Assembly (NCBI RefSeq): GCF_000831645.3
Contig: NZ_CP012559.1
Span: 682,001-746,000, forward strand
DNA from: Companilactobacillus heilongjiangensis
GTDB lineage: Bacteria; Bacillota; Bacilli; Lactobacillales; Lactobacillaceae
Direction: 5' to 3'
DNA length: 64,000 nt
In this document: positions 51,481 through 59,757 of the stretch, piece after piece
Layout: each line of letters begins with the position of its first letter
Numbering within the stretch: position 1 is the stretch's first letter
The notes under the pieces: generated by a model
Told to the model about the DNA's origin: nothing
What the model saw: only the letters and a program-made list of their open reading frames with translations
Database searches by the model: none
Made by a program: the position numbers and the translations under genes

Positions 51481-52125
51481 ATGACAGATGAAAATAACAG
51501 CAAACCTTTCTACAAGAGAAATTGGTTCTGGATCACAATATTTTCAATCTTTATTATCGTGTCAGCCACAACATACATCGCAAATTTTTCTTTCTATAAA
51601 GACCAAGCTGATAAAGCAACCACTACTCAAAGCAAGAATCTGACTGAAAAGAAGATGGATTCTGATCCTTCATTAGTTGATAAATACAATTCTATTAAAA
51701 CTGGTAAAAAGGGTTTCAGTAAGGACAAAATCGTTGAATTACTGGGTCAACCAACCACTACTCAGCAATTAGATGTCAACAATCCAATTACAACTTTGAT
51801 TTGGAAGGGAACCGATAATCAGAATGTGACGATCCAAATTACATTTGAAAAAAATAAATCGACATCCAAATCGATTCAAGGTTTAGATATCGACCGTAAG
51901 AAAATGTTAACTTCCAAAGATTTGAACAAACTACAAGTCGGTGATAGCTATAAAAGAGTTATCAATACGCTGGGTGATCCGGATGATTATTCTGATACAA
52001 ATGGTATAAAAACTTTAACTTATGAATCAGATTTGTCAGAAATCGACCAGACATCTGATGCGATGATTAGAATTGAAATTTCCAACAATCAAATTATTAA
52101 TAAAGAACAGCAAAATTTGAAATAA
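51481..52125 (+). CDS. DUF3862/SmpA-like membrane-anchored protein
   Basis: 214 residues from ATG 51481, nine bases after CGGAGG; the GTG at 51463 and ATG 51475 are too close to or upstream of it. An N-terminal helix (NWFWITIFSIFIIVSATTYI) anchors two copies of a BamE/BLIP-like fold: KTGKKGFSKDKIVELLGQPT and KLQVGDSYKRVINTLGDPDD are the matching helix-G-x-P segments. This duplicated domain is known as DUF3862 and is common in lactobacilli. Function unknown. It ends in a terminator shared with yitT. Confidence 0.8.
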   Translation: MTDENNSKPFYKRNWFWITIFSIFIIVSATTYIANFSFYKDQADKATTTQSKNLTEKKMDSDPSLVDKYNSIKTGKKGFSKDKIVELLGQPTTTQQLDVNNPITTLIWKGTDNQNVTIQITFEKNKSTSKSIQGLDIDRKKMLTSKDLNKLQVGDSYKRVINTLGDPDDYSDTNGIKTLTYESDLSEIDQTSDAMIRIEISNNQIINKEQQNLK

Positions 52126-52182
52126 AAAAAAGGTGCATATGTCAAATACTCGAGTTTTCGATACTTTGATATGTGCGCCTTT
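52126..52182. terminator. Shared terminator of converging genes
   Basis: AAAGGTGCATATGTCAAA...TTTGATATGTGCGCCTTTT stem with CGAG loop region; usable in both directions. Confidence 0.85.
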
Positions 52183-52784
52183 TATTGTGCCAATCTTCTG
52201 GCATGTATGATTCCAAAACCTTTAATGGATAGGCTGGAAATTCCCACTGACATAACAGCTAGGAGGAATGAGAAGATATCAGTTAAAGCAATGTTGCCTA
52301 AGCAGACGATTGCATCAATAATGAATAAACTGATATATTTGTCGACTCCGAAGTTCTTATGGATGATCATTGGAGGAACCGTTGTCCCACCACTCGACAT
52401 GTTTAATGTATATAAAATTGCTAAACCAATTCCAAAAATAACACTTCCAACGATTATCGAAATGACACGACTGTTGGGAATCAAATTGTAAACCGGTGTG
52501 ATATATAACAACAATGGAAGCATGAAACTTCCTAGTGCTAATTTAATTGTTGTTTGACGATCTAAATGTAAGTAAGCCAGTACTAACATCACAATATTTA
52601 TGACAAGAACCGAGATGAATGTTGGGATTTTCCATCCTGCTTGCAACAAGATAGCGATTCCGGTAGCTCCACCGGCTGCTATGCTGTGCGGCTCGAAGAA
52701 CATATTTAGACTAAATGCGATAAGTTCCAAAGCGACTAACATTATTAGTAGTTTTGCGGACAATCTATTTTTCTTATTCTTCAT
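52182..52784 (-). CDS. YitT/YczE-family membrane protein
   Basis: 200 residues, five or six helices. The signature AFSLNMFFEPHSIAAGGATG (N-x-F-x-x-P-x-x-I-A-x-G-G-x-x-G) is diagnostic of the YitT/DUF161 group. GGTTVPPMIIHKNFGV follows in the second half. Family members lack the C-terminal DUF2179 domain in the short form, as here. Function not established. ATG at 52784, upstream sequence lacks a strong RBS. Converges with the DUF3862 gene. Confidence 0.85.
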   Translation of the reverse strand: MKNKKNRLSAKLLIMLVALELIAFSLNMFFEPHSIAAGGATGIAILLQAGWKIPTFISVLVINIVMLVLAYLHLDRQTTIKLALGSFMLPLLLYITPVYNLIPNSRVISIIVGSVIFGIGLAILYTLNMSSGGTTVPPMIIHKNFGVDKYISLFIIDAIVCLGNIALTDIFSFLLAVMSVGISSLSIKGFGIIHARRLAQ

Positions 52785-52989
52785 ATATATAACTATAACA
52801 TGAACATACCTTCATGACAATAAAAGTCTAAATTACTTTTAATATTAATATTTCAGTAACATTACTAAGATTACATAAAATCCTGAAAATGTAACTCTGA
52901 GGTTGTCGTCATGTAATATACGGCTGTTAGTATAGCACCATAGCAATTGAGAGAAATTAAATTTTAAACATTAAGGATGTAATTAATTT

Positions 52990-53652
52990 ATGAAAAAAGT
53001 TTTATCTATCGCTTTAGTAAGTGCCATGGCTTTAACAGGAATCTTAGCATCAACTAACACAGCACAAGCTGCCGTAACAAATGGAAATACAGTTACAGTT
53101 GAAAAAGGAGATTCTTATAAGAGTATCGCCGAAGCTAACGGAATTAGCATTTCTGCTCTAGAACAAGCTAACGGACGTGAAGTTGGCGGATTTGACTTAA
53201 TTTTCCCAGGCGAAACAATTACATTACCTGGCGTTACAACTACAAATACAGCAACTGACACATCTGCTGATACACAAGCTGCCACAACAACAGCTTTTAC
53301 AGATACTAGTGCAAATACACAAACACAACAAACAACTGACACAACTTCACAAGCTACAACACAATCAACAAGTACAACAGGTACATCACAAGGAACATTC
53401 AAGATTTCCTTCTATGATCCATCTGTTTTAGGTTCAAACATGGGTTACAGTGGTGTGGCAGCCAATCTTTCAGTATTTCCAAAGGGTACACAATTGAAGA
53501 TCACTTTATCTGACGGAACCGTATTATACAGAACCGTTAATGATACAGGAACATTTGCCAACTCTAATTCACAACAATTAGATGTTGCCATGCCTAGTTC
53601 ATCAATCCCTTCATATGGTGTAACTACAGCTTCAGTTGAAGTTTTATCATAA
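52990..53652 (+). CDS. Secreted LysM protein with RlpA/3D-like beta-barrel domain
   Basis: 220 residues. Signal peptide to about residue 28 (NTAQAA), LysM domain at about 33-80 (VTVEKGDSYKSIAEANGISI...FDLIFPGETITLP), a Thr/Ser/Gln linker of about 55 residues, and a C-terminal double-psi barrel (ISFYDPSVLGSNMGYSGVAA, TVLYRTVNDTGTFANSNSQQ, LDVAMPS) of the RlpA/3D type. The Asp in NDTG and in LDVAMP correspond to the catalytic positions of lytic transglycosylase-like 3D domains. It likely acts on peptidoglycan. Weak RBS (AAGGATG). Monocistronic with terminator 53685-53723. Confidence 0.85.
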   Translation: MKKVLSIALVSAMALTGILASTNTAQAAVTNGNTVTVEKGDSYKSIAEANGISISALEQANGREVGGFDLIFPGETITLPGVTTTNTATDTSADTQAATTTAFTDTSANTQTQQTTDTTSQATTQSTSTTGTSQGTFKISFYDPSVLGSNMGYSGVAANLSVFPKGTQLKITLSDGTVLYRTVNDTGTFANSNSQQLDVAMPSSSIPSYGVTTASVEVLS

Positions 53653-53684
53653 TTTAGAGTAAGATGTACGTGGAACAGACAATT

Positions 53685-53723
53685 GCAAAAAAAGGTTCTC
53701 TATTAATTTAGAGGACCTTTTTG
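53685..53723 (+). terminator. Intrinsic terminator of the LysM gene
   Basis: AAAAAGGTTCTCT / AGAGGACCTTTTT with loop ATTAATTT. Confidence 0.88.
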
Positions 53724-53831
53724 TCGTTTTGGACTGTTTCCAGAAGATGTTACGAGTACAGGCACATCGGATTCTTCATAAACAGGTCTTCAGTTATTAG
53801 CTTAAAAGAAGTGTATTATTAATTAAGAACA

Positions 53832-53846
53832 AGTTAAGCGCTTACA
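53832..53846 (+). promoter_or_regulatory. Possible catabolite-responsive (cre-like) palindrome
   Basis: AGTTAAGCGCTTACA contains the palindrome TAAGCGCTTA with the central CG of cre sites. It is over 400 bases from gntR and no promoter was found beside it, so its use is doubtful. Confidence 0.3.
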
Positions 53847-53863
53847 AAAATAGTTCTACTATA

Positions 53864-54075
53864 CGCATGGTGCTAGTTGATAACCTATTACAAATATTTC
53901 ATAGTCTAAAATTGTTTGAATGCTTTCACATTCGACTAATAACGATTAATTAGTCGGAAGAGCTGGAAAATATTTGTGTACCATGGTTCGAGACCGTATT
54001 TTGGCTCGGGCCGTTCCGCACAGCTTGAGAATATTTCCCAGCGCTGGAGACGGCATACTTAACTAGCACCACGCG
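53864..54075 (+). mobile_element. MITE-like unit carrying a family B element
   Basis: Terminal inverted repeats of 15 bp with one mismatch: CGCATGGTGCTAGTT at 53864-53878 and AACTAGCACCACGCG at 54061-54075. Both are flanked by the direct repeat TTCTACTATA (53854-53863 and 54077-54086, the right one after one extra T), like a 10-bp target duplication. No coding capacity; the interior holds CGACTAAT / ATTAGTCG and the short B5 element. No transposase with such ends is in the window. Confidence 0.5.
53951..54054 (+). repeat. Family B structured intergenic element, copy B5 (reduced)
   Basis: TAGTC-GGA and GGA-GACGGC ends; outer stem AAGAGCTGGaAAATATT with AATATTTCCCAGCGCT. The second hairpin is missing and only the core GGTTCGAGACCGTATTTTGG / CTCGGGCC remains between the arms. 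It lies inside the MITE-like unit 53864-54075. Confidence 0.78.
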
Positions 54076-54208
54076 TTTCTACTATACAATATTTATGAAT
54101 CATGTCCTCAAATTCACATTATCATTATCTTTTTGGTATATATATCATTTGAAAAATGGGTTAATATTGATAATATGAATTAGTGTATAAGTATTTAAGG
54201 AATTACGC

Positions 54209-54249
54209 TATAATGTGAAAGACACCTAGAACATTGGTTATAACAAATT
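54209..54249 (+). promoter_or_regulatory. gntR -10 box and downstream GntR half-perfect operator
   Basis: TATAAT at 54209-54214; -35 is poor. ATTGGTTATAACAAAT at 54233-54248 matches, with two mismatches to symmetry, the palindrome in front of the PTS operon (55037-55060). Placed downstream of the -10, it would let the regulator repress its own gene. Confidence 0.55.
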
Positions 54250-54283
54250 CTAGACGTCAAAGGATGATGTCGGAGGGAATTTT

Positions 54284-54982
54284 ATGAAGGAAACACCCAA
54301 ATATGTGGTGGTAGCAAATCATTTACGACAACAAATCCTGGAAAAACAATATCAAATCAATGAACAACTACCTCAAGAAACTGCAATTGCCAGTTCTCTG
54401 AATGTCAGTAGAATCACCGTTAGGAAGGCATTGGACATCCTAGTAGAGGAAGGGTTGATATATAGAATCCAGGGCTCAGGGACTTTTGTCAAAGACAATC
54501 AAGCTAACACGGGCTTCAGTCATGGTAAAAAATCTTTAGAAATATTTGATTTCAATAAGTATCAAGTTGATCTATTAAAGTTTGGCGTTGATAAGCCCAC
54601 TGGTAGCGTTATGGGTCAGCTGAACATTAATAAATTTGATTTCACCTACGGAATAGAGCGTTTGATTAAGGATAAAGGCACTGTTATAGCGTTACAACGG
54701 ACGTTTATGCCGGTGAAAATTATCCAAGGAATGCAGATGGATTCTCTGAAAGGTTCCATTTATGATTTTGTAGATAAAGAATTGGATTTAAAAATTGATT
54801 CTGCGATAAGGACCATTTCAAGTGAAATATCTGATGATCAAGTTACTGAAAAACTTGGTCTGGATAAGCCAGAACCCTTGATAACAATGGAACAACGTTC
54901 ATTTTTAAGCAACGGACAAATCTTCGAATACTCTTATACTTATATACGAGCATCCAAGTTTTCAATCCATGAATCAATTTAA
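54284..54982 (+). CDS. GntR/HutC-family transcriptional regulator of the beta-glucoside operon
   Basis: 232 residues. N-terminal winged helix: YVVVANHLRQQILEKQYQIN, LPQETAIASSLNVSRITVRK, then LVEEGLIYRIQGSGTFV, the HutC-subfamily GntR pattern. The C-terminal UTRA domain (about 80-232), ending QRSFLSNGQIFEYSYTYIRA, binds the inducer, usually a phosphorylated sugar such as cellobiose-6-phosphate. RBS GTCGGAGGG. Followed by a terminator at 54981-55028 and then the operator and PTS genes. Same orientation as the operon it is likely to control. Confidence 0.88.
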   Translation: MKETPKYVVVANHLRQQILEKQYQINEQLPQETAIASSLNVSRITVRKALDILVEEGLIYRIQGSGTFVKDNQANTGFSHGKKSLEIFDFNKYQVDLLKFGVDKPTGSVMGQLNINKFDFTYGIERLIKDKGTVIALQRTFMPVKIIQGMQMDSLKGSIYDFVDKELDLKIDSAIRTISSEISDDQVTEKLGLDKPEPLITMEQRSFLSNGQIFEYSYTYIRASKFSIHESI

Positions 54983-55028
54983 GACAATGGAATTATCATT
55001 TAATTGATAATTTTATTGTCTTTTTTTA
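54981..55028 (+). terminator. Intrinsic terminator of the gntR gene
   Basis: AAGACAATggAATTATCA / TGATAATTttATTGTCTT with loop TTTAAT, then T run; its end touches the stop codon. Confidence 0.85.
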
Positions 55029-55036
55029 TTGTCTTC

Positions 55037-55098
55037 AATAATTTGTTATAACAAATTATTATTTTGTATTGACACAGAAATATAAATGAACTTATAAT
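55037..55098 (+). promoter_or_regulatory. Operator and promoter of the beta-glucoside PTS operon
   Basis: A perfect 24-bp palindrome at 55037-55060, each half being AATAATTTGTTA. Nine bases later a strong promoter: TTGACA (55069-55074), 18-base spacer, TATAAT (55093-55098). A related palindrome overlaps the gntR start region. The GntR protein just upstream is the obvious ligand. A site upstream of -35 can fit either activation or repression. Confidence 0.75.
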
Positions 55099-55131
55099 GT
55101 AACCGTTAACAAAAAGAAGGGGGTTTCATTT

Positions 55132-55440
55132 ATGAAACAATTAAAGATTGCTATTTTTTGTAGCGGTGGATTTTCCACAAGTCTTATCGGTGCCAAAATG
55201 CAAAAGGTATATGACGCAGAGGGTAAGGATGTAAAAGTTGATGCATACGACTTTGGTATGGTTGACGAAGTTGGCGATGATGCCGATGTTATTTTGTTAG
55301 CACCACAAATTGGTTGGGCCTTTGATCAAACCAAAAAGGGTCACCCAAATACAAAGGTCATTCTTCTAACAATGCAACAATTTGGTAGTATGGATGGTCA
55401 AGTTTTAGTTGATGTATTGAAAGAGAAGGGAATAGATTAA
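55132..55440 (+). CDS. PTS lactose/cellobiose-type EIIB component
   Basis: 102 residues. The phosphorylated Cys10 lies in the family loop AIFCSGGFSTSLI. YDFGMVDEVGDDADVILLAP and TMQQFGSMDGQVL are typical of CelA-type EIIB. It carries the phosphate from EIIA to the sugar during uptake. RBS GAAGGGGG. Stop is one base before the EIIC start. Confidence 0.95.
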   Translation: MKQLKIAIFCSGGFSTSLIGAKMQKVYDAEGKDVKVDAYDFGMVDEVGDDADVILLAPQIGWAFDQTKKGHPNTKVILLTMQQFGSMDGQVLVDVLKEKGID

Positions 55441-55441
55441 T

Positions 55442-56842
55442 ATGGCAAAGGGAAAAGGTTGGCAAAAGTTCCAGATGGAATTTACCAAAACCGCTGGTAA
55501 AATTGCTGCGAACAAATTGCTTCTAACATTACGTGATTCCTTCATCATTGTTGCCGCAACTTCAATGATTGCTGGATTCGCTATCATGATTCAAAATGTT
55601 TTCATCGATCCTACTAATGGACTTATCTTTGGTCAACAAGGATTGGGACTTGGTAAATTAATCAGCGGTTCTTGGAAAGCTTGGGCCGCATCAGGTTTAT
55701 TTAATGGATTAACAACGACTGGGAACTTAATTGGATTAGTTTCTAATGGTTCTCTAAATACTTTCGCTATTCTACTTGTAGTTATTTTTTCACACACATT
55801 TTCACGTAAGTACTTCCCAAAGAGTAAGGAACATATGACTTCAGTTCTTTATGCTTTAGGTGCATTCTTCATCTGTATGCCTTGGAAATTCCAATACACA
55901 CCAGATGGTTCTAAGAAAGCTATCGATGTTCTAAATTATATGGATACTACATTCTTTGGAACAAAAGGTGTTTTCGCCGCACTATTGATTTCAGGATTTT
56001 CAGTTTGGATTTACAACAAGGTTCTTGAAAAGAACTTTACTATCAAGATGCCAGATTCAGTTCCACCTGCAGTTGCTCGTAGTTTCGAGTCATTGATTCC
56101 CGGTGTTATTACAATGGGCGTCTTCATTATTCTTACAGGTATCAGTACAACATTAACTGGTGAAACAATGCCAGAACTATTACTAACAGCTTTGCAAAAG
56201 CCAGCTCTTGCTATTTCTGGTACAGGATTGTTTGCCTTTGTATCACAAACTACATGGAGTTTACTTCAATGGTTTGGTATTCACCCAACATCAATTTGGG
56301 GACCTATCTTCGGATTAACATGGAATATCAATGATACACAAAACATGTTAGGCCAAGCACATCACATTTACTCAACATTATTCATGAACTTTTCAACTGT
56401 TGCTGCTGGATCATGTTCAGTATCACCAGTTCTAGCATTGATGCTATTTTCAAAGAGACTTGCTGCCAAGAAAGTTTCAAAGATTGCTTTAATGCCAGCT
56501 ATCTTTAATATTTCAGAACCTGTTACATTCGGTCTACCTATTATCTTGAATCCTTTGTACTTCATTCCATGGCTAGTTGCACAACCATTGGCATTCTACA
56601 TTGGACTATTCTTTACAAAGATTGGCTTTATCGGACCTATTGTTAATAACGTTCCATGGACAGTACCAACATTGCTATCTGGACTATTGTACACAGGATC
56701 TATTAATGGATTGATTGTACAAGCAGTTATCGTTGCAATTACAACCGCAATCTATATTCCATTCATTAAGATGGATAACAGATTAAACCCTGATAATCCT
56801 GACAAAGAAATGGAAAACGCTGCTACAGCTGCAGAAGCATAA
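55442..56842 (+). CDS. PTS lactose/cellobiose-type EIIC permease
   Basis: 466 residues, about ten helices. KITLNKLLLTLRDSFIIVAA-like region at the N-terminus (AANKLLLTLRDSFIIVAATS), GIHPTSIWGPI and NISEPVTFGLPIILNPL, the sugar-binding and NEP-like turn of the Lac family. It is the membrane channel that imports and phosphorylates beta-glucosides such as cellobiose. The ATG is 2 bases after the EIIB stop. Substrate type is inferred from operon contents. Confidence 0.94.
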   Translation: MAKGKGWQKFQMEFTKTAGKIAANKLLLTLRDSFIIVAATSMIAGFAIMIQNVFIDPTNGLIFGQQGLGLGKLISGSWKAWAASGLFNGLTTTGNLIGLVSNGSLNTFAILLVVIFSHTFSRKYFPKSKEHMTSVLYALGAFFICMPWKFQYTPDGSKKAIDVLNYMDTTFFGTKGVFAALLISGFSVWIYNKVLEKNFTIKMPDSVPPAVARSFESLIPGVITMGVFIILTGISTTLTGETMPELLLTALQKPALAISGTGLFAFVSQTTWSLLQWFGIHPTSIWGPIFGLTWNINDTQNMLGQAHHIYSTLFMNFSTVAAGSCSVSPVLALMLFSKRLAAKKVSKIALMPAIFNISEPVTFGLPIILNPLYFIPWLVAQPLAFYIGLFFTKIGFIGPIVNNVPWTVPTLLSGLLYTGSINGLIVQAVIVAITTAIYIPFIKMDNRLNPDNPDKEMENAATAAEA

Positions 56843-56876
56843 TTTATTAAAAAAAACGGCAAAGGAGAAAAATATC

Positions 56877-57206
56877 TTGGATGAAAAACAATTAAAAAGA
56901 GCAATGGAGTTGATCTCAGTTGCCGGTACTGCAAAATCACAATGTGTTGAAGCTATGACTATCGCCGAAACTGGTGATATTGATGGTGCAAGAGAAAAGT
57001 TAAAAGTAGCACACAAGACTTTGCACGAAGCACATAATATTCAAACTAAATGGATGACCGATGAAATGAACGGTGAAAAAGTTGAGAAATCAATCATGTT
57101 GATTCACTCGCAAGACCACTTTATTTCAGCAGATATTATGATGACAGTAGCTGAAAAGGTTATCAATTTACACGAAGAACTAAATACTCTTAAGGCTAAG
57201 GAATGA
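56877..57206 (+). CDS. PTS lactose/cellobiose-type EIIA component
   Basis: 109 residues from TTG 56877, with AAAGGAG (56861-56867). A three-helix protein; the phospho-accepting His77 and metal-site Asp80 lie in LIHSQDH, as in LacF/CelC. SVAGTAKSQCVEAM and KVAHKTLHEAHNIQTKW are also typical. It completes a self-standing EIIB-EIIC-EIIA set. Five bases to the next gene. Confidence 0.94.
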   Translation: MDEKQLKRAMELISVAGTAKSQCVEAMTIAETGDIDGAREKLKVAHKTLHEAHNIQTKWMTDEMNGEKVEKSIMLIHSQDHFISADIMMTVAEKVINLHEELNTLKAKE

Positions 57207-57210
57207 TTTT

Positions 57211-58704
57211 ATGGCAACTGAAGTATTAGAGCTTGATCCACTATATTCAAATAATATGGTCATACCAGCTAATAAAGCCTTCAAAATCAGTGGGACTGCT
57301 GTCAGAGATACGGAAGTCTATGCAGAAATAGACAATCAAGTTTTGCGTACAACTTCTGATGTTGATGGTAATTGGTTGATTGAAGTTGCTCCAATCGAAA
57401 GTCAAGTTGAGACAACTTTGAAGGTCCAAAACTTAGATGAAGAAATAATTGTCAATAATATTAAAACTGGGCAAGTCATTCTTCTGACAGGTCAATCTAA
57501 TATTGAATATGAATTTCAAAATGATTGTGAATATCAGGATCAATTAAAGGATATTAATTTTAAAGATGCTTATTACTACAATGTTCCTAAACTTGAATAT
57601 CGTGATGAGAAGCAAACTTTGCCAGATGATTTACCAATTCCTGCTTGGAAGTTAGTCAAGGATACAACCGTTGGCAGTTTATCAGCAGTTGGTTACTGGA
57701 TGTTAAAGCGTTTCAAACAAATATATCCGGACCGAGTAATTGGGATTATCGACTGTTATAAAGGCGGTACTTCAGCGTCATCTTGGGTACCAGAGACTGT
57801 GTTGCAGAGTGATAAGGAATTAGTTGATACTTTTATCAAACCATTTCATGAAGCAATTGATGGCAAAACTGCTGATGATTTTAAACAAGAATTTGTTGCG
57901 TATAATGCCGCGGTGGCTGATCACAATACTAAATTGAGTGCCTTTACTAAAAAGTATCCCGAGGTTTCACTGAGTGATGCTAAGGATAAAGTGGGACACA
58001 CGCCATGGCCACCTCCAATGACACCAACGTCGTTCTTAAGACCCAATGGTTTGTATCACACGATGATTGAAAAGGTTAGAAATTATCCATTCAATAAAGT
58101 TGTCTGGTATCAAGGTGAAAATGATGCTCCAAATCCTGAGGTATATAAGAAATTATTGCGTGGATTGATTATTAGCTGGAGACAATTGTTTAAAAATACT
58201 TCGTTGCCATTTTATATTGTTCAACTTCCAGGATACTTTGATGAACCAAAGGATGCATGGCCAATGATTCGTCAGAGTCAGTTGGATGTATCTCAAACAA
58301 TTAATGATGTTCACTTAGTTTCAATTTCTGATACGGGCGATATGCACAATATTCACCCTGAATCAAAACGGATTGCCGGAACACGTCTGGGAGAGATTAT
58401 ATCAGGTATTCAATATAGCGATACGCCAACAGTTTATAAACAAGAAATCGTTAATAATGGGTTGCTACTATTTGTTAAAAATGCTTCGATGTTAAGCGCT
58501 AGAGGAAACGCTTATGTTTCAATCAGAAATAATCAGGAGTGGATCGAGCAAGAAGTATATACACAAGGCAATACAGTGATGATTCCAAATGCGGAACATG
58601 CAATTGAGATCAGATATGAGTATAAGAATTTTCCTAAATGTACGATATTTAATGAGTACGGGGCACCATTGTCACCGTTCGAAATGAAAGTAGGCAGAGG
58701 CTAG
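57211..58704 (+). CDS. Cytoplasmic SGNH carbohydrate acetyl-esterase (sialate O-acetylesterase-like)
   Basis: 497 residues, no signal peptide. After an N-terminal beta domain (about 1-85), the SGNH hydrolase core has block I LTGQSNIEYE (Ser96), block II DCYKGGTSASSW, block III VVWYQGENDA and block V DMHNIHPESK (His about 382). This is the SASA/DUF303 esterase pattern. With no secretion signal, it must act on sugars already imported, so the PTS probably takes up acetylated beta-glucosides. Coupled closely to EIIA (4 bases) and the ROK kinase (1 base). Confidence 0.85.
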   Translation: MATEVLELDPLYSNNMVIPANKAFKISGTAVRDTEVYAEIDNQVLRTTSDVDGNWLIEVAPIESQVETTLKVQNLDEEIIVNNIKTGQVILLTGQSNIEYEFQNDCEYQDQLKDINFKDAYYYNVPKLEYRDEKQTLPDDLPIPAWKLVKDTTVGSLSAVGYWMLKRFKQIYPDRVIGIIDCYKGGTSASSWVPETVLQSDKELVDTFIKPFHEAIDGKTADDFKQEFVAYNAAVADHNTKLSAFTKKYPEVSLSDAKDKVGHTPWPPPMTPTSFLRPNGLYHTMIEKVRNYPFNKVVWYQGENDAPNPEVYKKLLRGLIISWRQLFKNTSLPFYIVQLPGYFDEPKDAWPMIRQSQLDVSQTINDVHLVSISDTGDMHNIHPESKRIAGTRLGEIISGIQYSDTPTVYKQEIVNNGLLLFVKNASMLSARGNAYVSIRNNQEWIEQEVYTQGNTVMIPNAEHAIEIRYEYKNFPKCTIFNEYGAPLSPFEMKVGRG

Positions 58705-58705
58705 T

Positions 58706-59575
58706 ATGAAAAATTTAGGATTGATTGATATCGGTGGAACTTCTATCAAGTTTGCCGTATGGAAAGATAATGAATTAAAAAAATTAAAACCAGTACCAAC
58801 GCCTTCAACATTAGGAGAATTTTACAATGTTCTGACTGATCAAGTGGAAAAAATGAAGCAGTATCAAATTGTGGGTGTCGGAATTAGCTCACCTGGTGCT
58901 GTTAATAAGAAGACTGGTGTAATTGAGGGTGCGTCAGCGATTCCTTATATTCATAATTTCAAGATTCAACAAGCATTGGAAGAAAGGTTTGGATTGCCAG
59001 TAAGTATTGAAAATGATGCTAATTGTGCAGCTTTGGCTGAATTGGATTCCGGAGCTGGAAAAGATGTCGATAGTTTGGTCTTCTTAATTGTTGGAACCGG
59101 TGTGGGTGGTTCTGTGATTATTGATCATAAAATTTGGCATGGTGCCCATTTATTTGGTGGCGAGTTTGGATATATGCTATCGGACAACAAAAATACACTA
59201 AGTAATTTGGGAACTTCGGTAAATGTTGCTAATAGATATAATATAAATTCGAAACCTGTTTCAAATTATTCAGGCAAAGAAGTATTTGATTTAGCTAAAA
59301 AGGGTGATGAACGTGCTCAAAAAGAGGTACACACGATGTATTACGCTTTGGCTAAAAGCATTTACAATTTGCAATATAGTTTTGATCCCGAATTAGTTGT
59401 GCTTGGAGGAGCAGTTTCCAATAATCCTGACTTGATTCCAGCAGTTAACAAAGAGATTGAGAAAATTAGAAAAATAGTTGAAATTGCATCGATAAAACCT
59501 CAAGTTGTCGCTTGTCATTATACGGATGAAGCCAACTTGCGCGGTGCTTTGGTCGATTTCAATCAACAGAAATAA
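58706..59575 (+). CDS. ROK-family sugar kinase
   Basis: 289 residues. Phosphate motif LIDIGGTSIKFAVW, EN-D-A-N signature SIENDANCAALAE, and GTGVGGSVIID with a GAHLFGGEFGY helix. The zinc-binding Cys cluster of many ROK proteins is absent, as in BglK and glucokinase-like members. In this operon it could phosphorylate glucose or beta-glucoside released by the hydrolases. It starts a base after the esterase stop codon and ends before family B element B6. Confidence 0.88.
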   Translation: MKNLGLIDIGGTSIKFAVWKDNELKKLKPVPTPSTLGEFYNVLTDQVEKMKQYQIVGVGISSPGAVNKKTGVIEGASAIPYIHNFKIQQALEERFGLPVSIENDANCAALAELDSGAGKDVDSLVFLIVGTGVGGSVIIDHKIWHGAHLFGGEFGYMLSDNKNTLSNLGTSVNVANRYNINSKPVSNYSGKEVFDLAKKGDERAQKEVHTMYYALAKSIYNLQYSFDPELVVLGGAVSNNPDLIPAVNKEIEKIRKIVEIASIKPQVVACHYTDEANLRGALVDFNQQK

Positions 59576-59582
59576 GGGTTGA

Positions 59583-59663
59583 TCGTTTCCAGAAATGAGA
59601 ATGTTTACCTGCTATGCGGGCCGTTCCGAGCAGCAGATGAATACTCTCAGCTCTGGAAACGGC
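59583..59663 (+). repeat. Family B structured intergenic element, copy B6 (minimal)
   Basis: Outer stem CGTTTCCAGaAATGAGA / TCTCAGCTCTGGAAACG with a second segment TACCTGCTATGCGG / CCGAGCAGCAGATGA. The second and third hairpins and most of the core are missing; only GGGCCGTTCC remains in the loop. It is 81 bp, between the ROK kinase and the phospho-beta-glucosidase genes of one operon, so it must be transcribed. Confidence 0.7.
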
Positions 59664-59688
59664 ATACATAATAACTTCTAACAAAAAA

Positions 59689-59737
59689 TGGAAAGGATGG
59701 TTCAAGGGGCACCGCATGTCACTTGGGCCTTTCTTTG
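59689..59737 (+). terminator. Weak hairpin/terminator between ROK and glycosidase genes
   Basis: GGAAAGGatggttCAAG / CTTGggCCTTTCTTT around a 15-base loop containing CACCGCATG. The T tail is short, so it may be an attenuator or an RNA-processing site rather than a full stop. Confidence 0.45.
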
Positions 59738-59757
59738 TAATTAAGGAGATAAAATAA

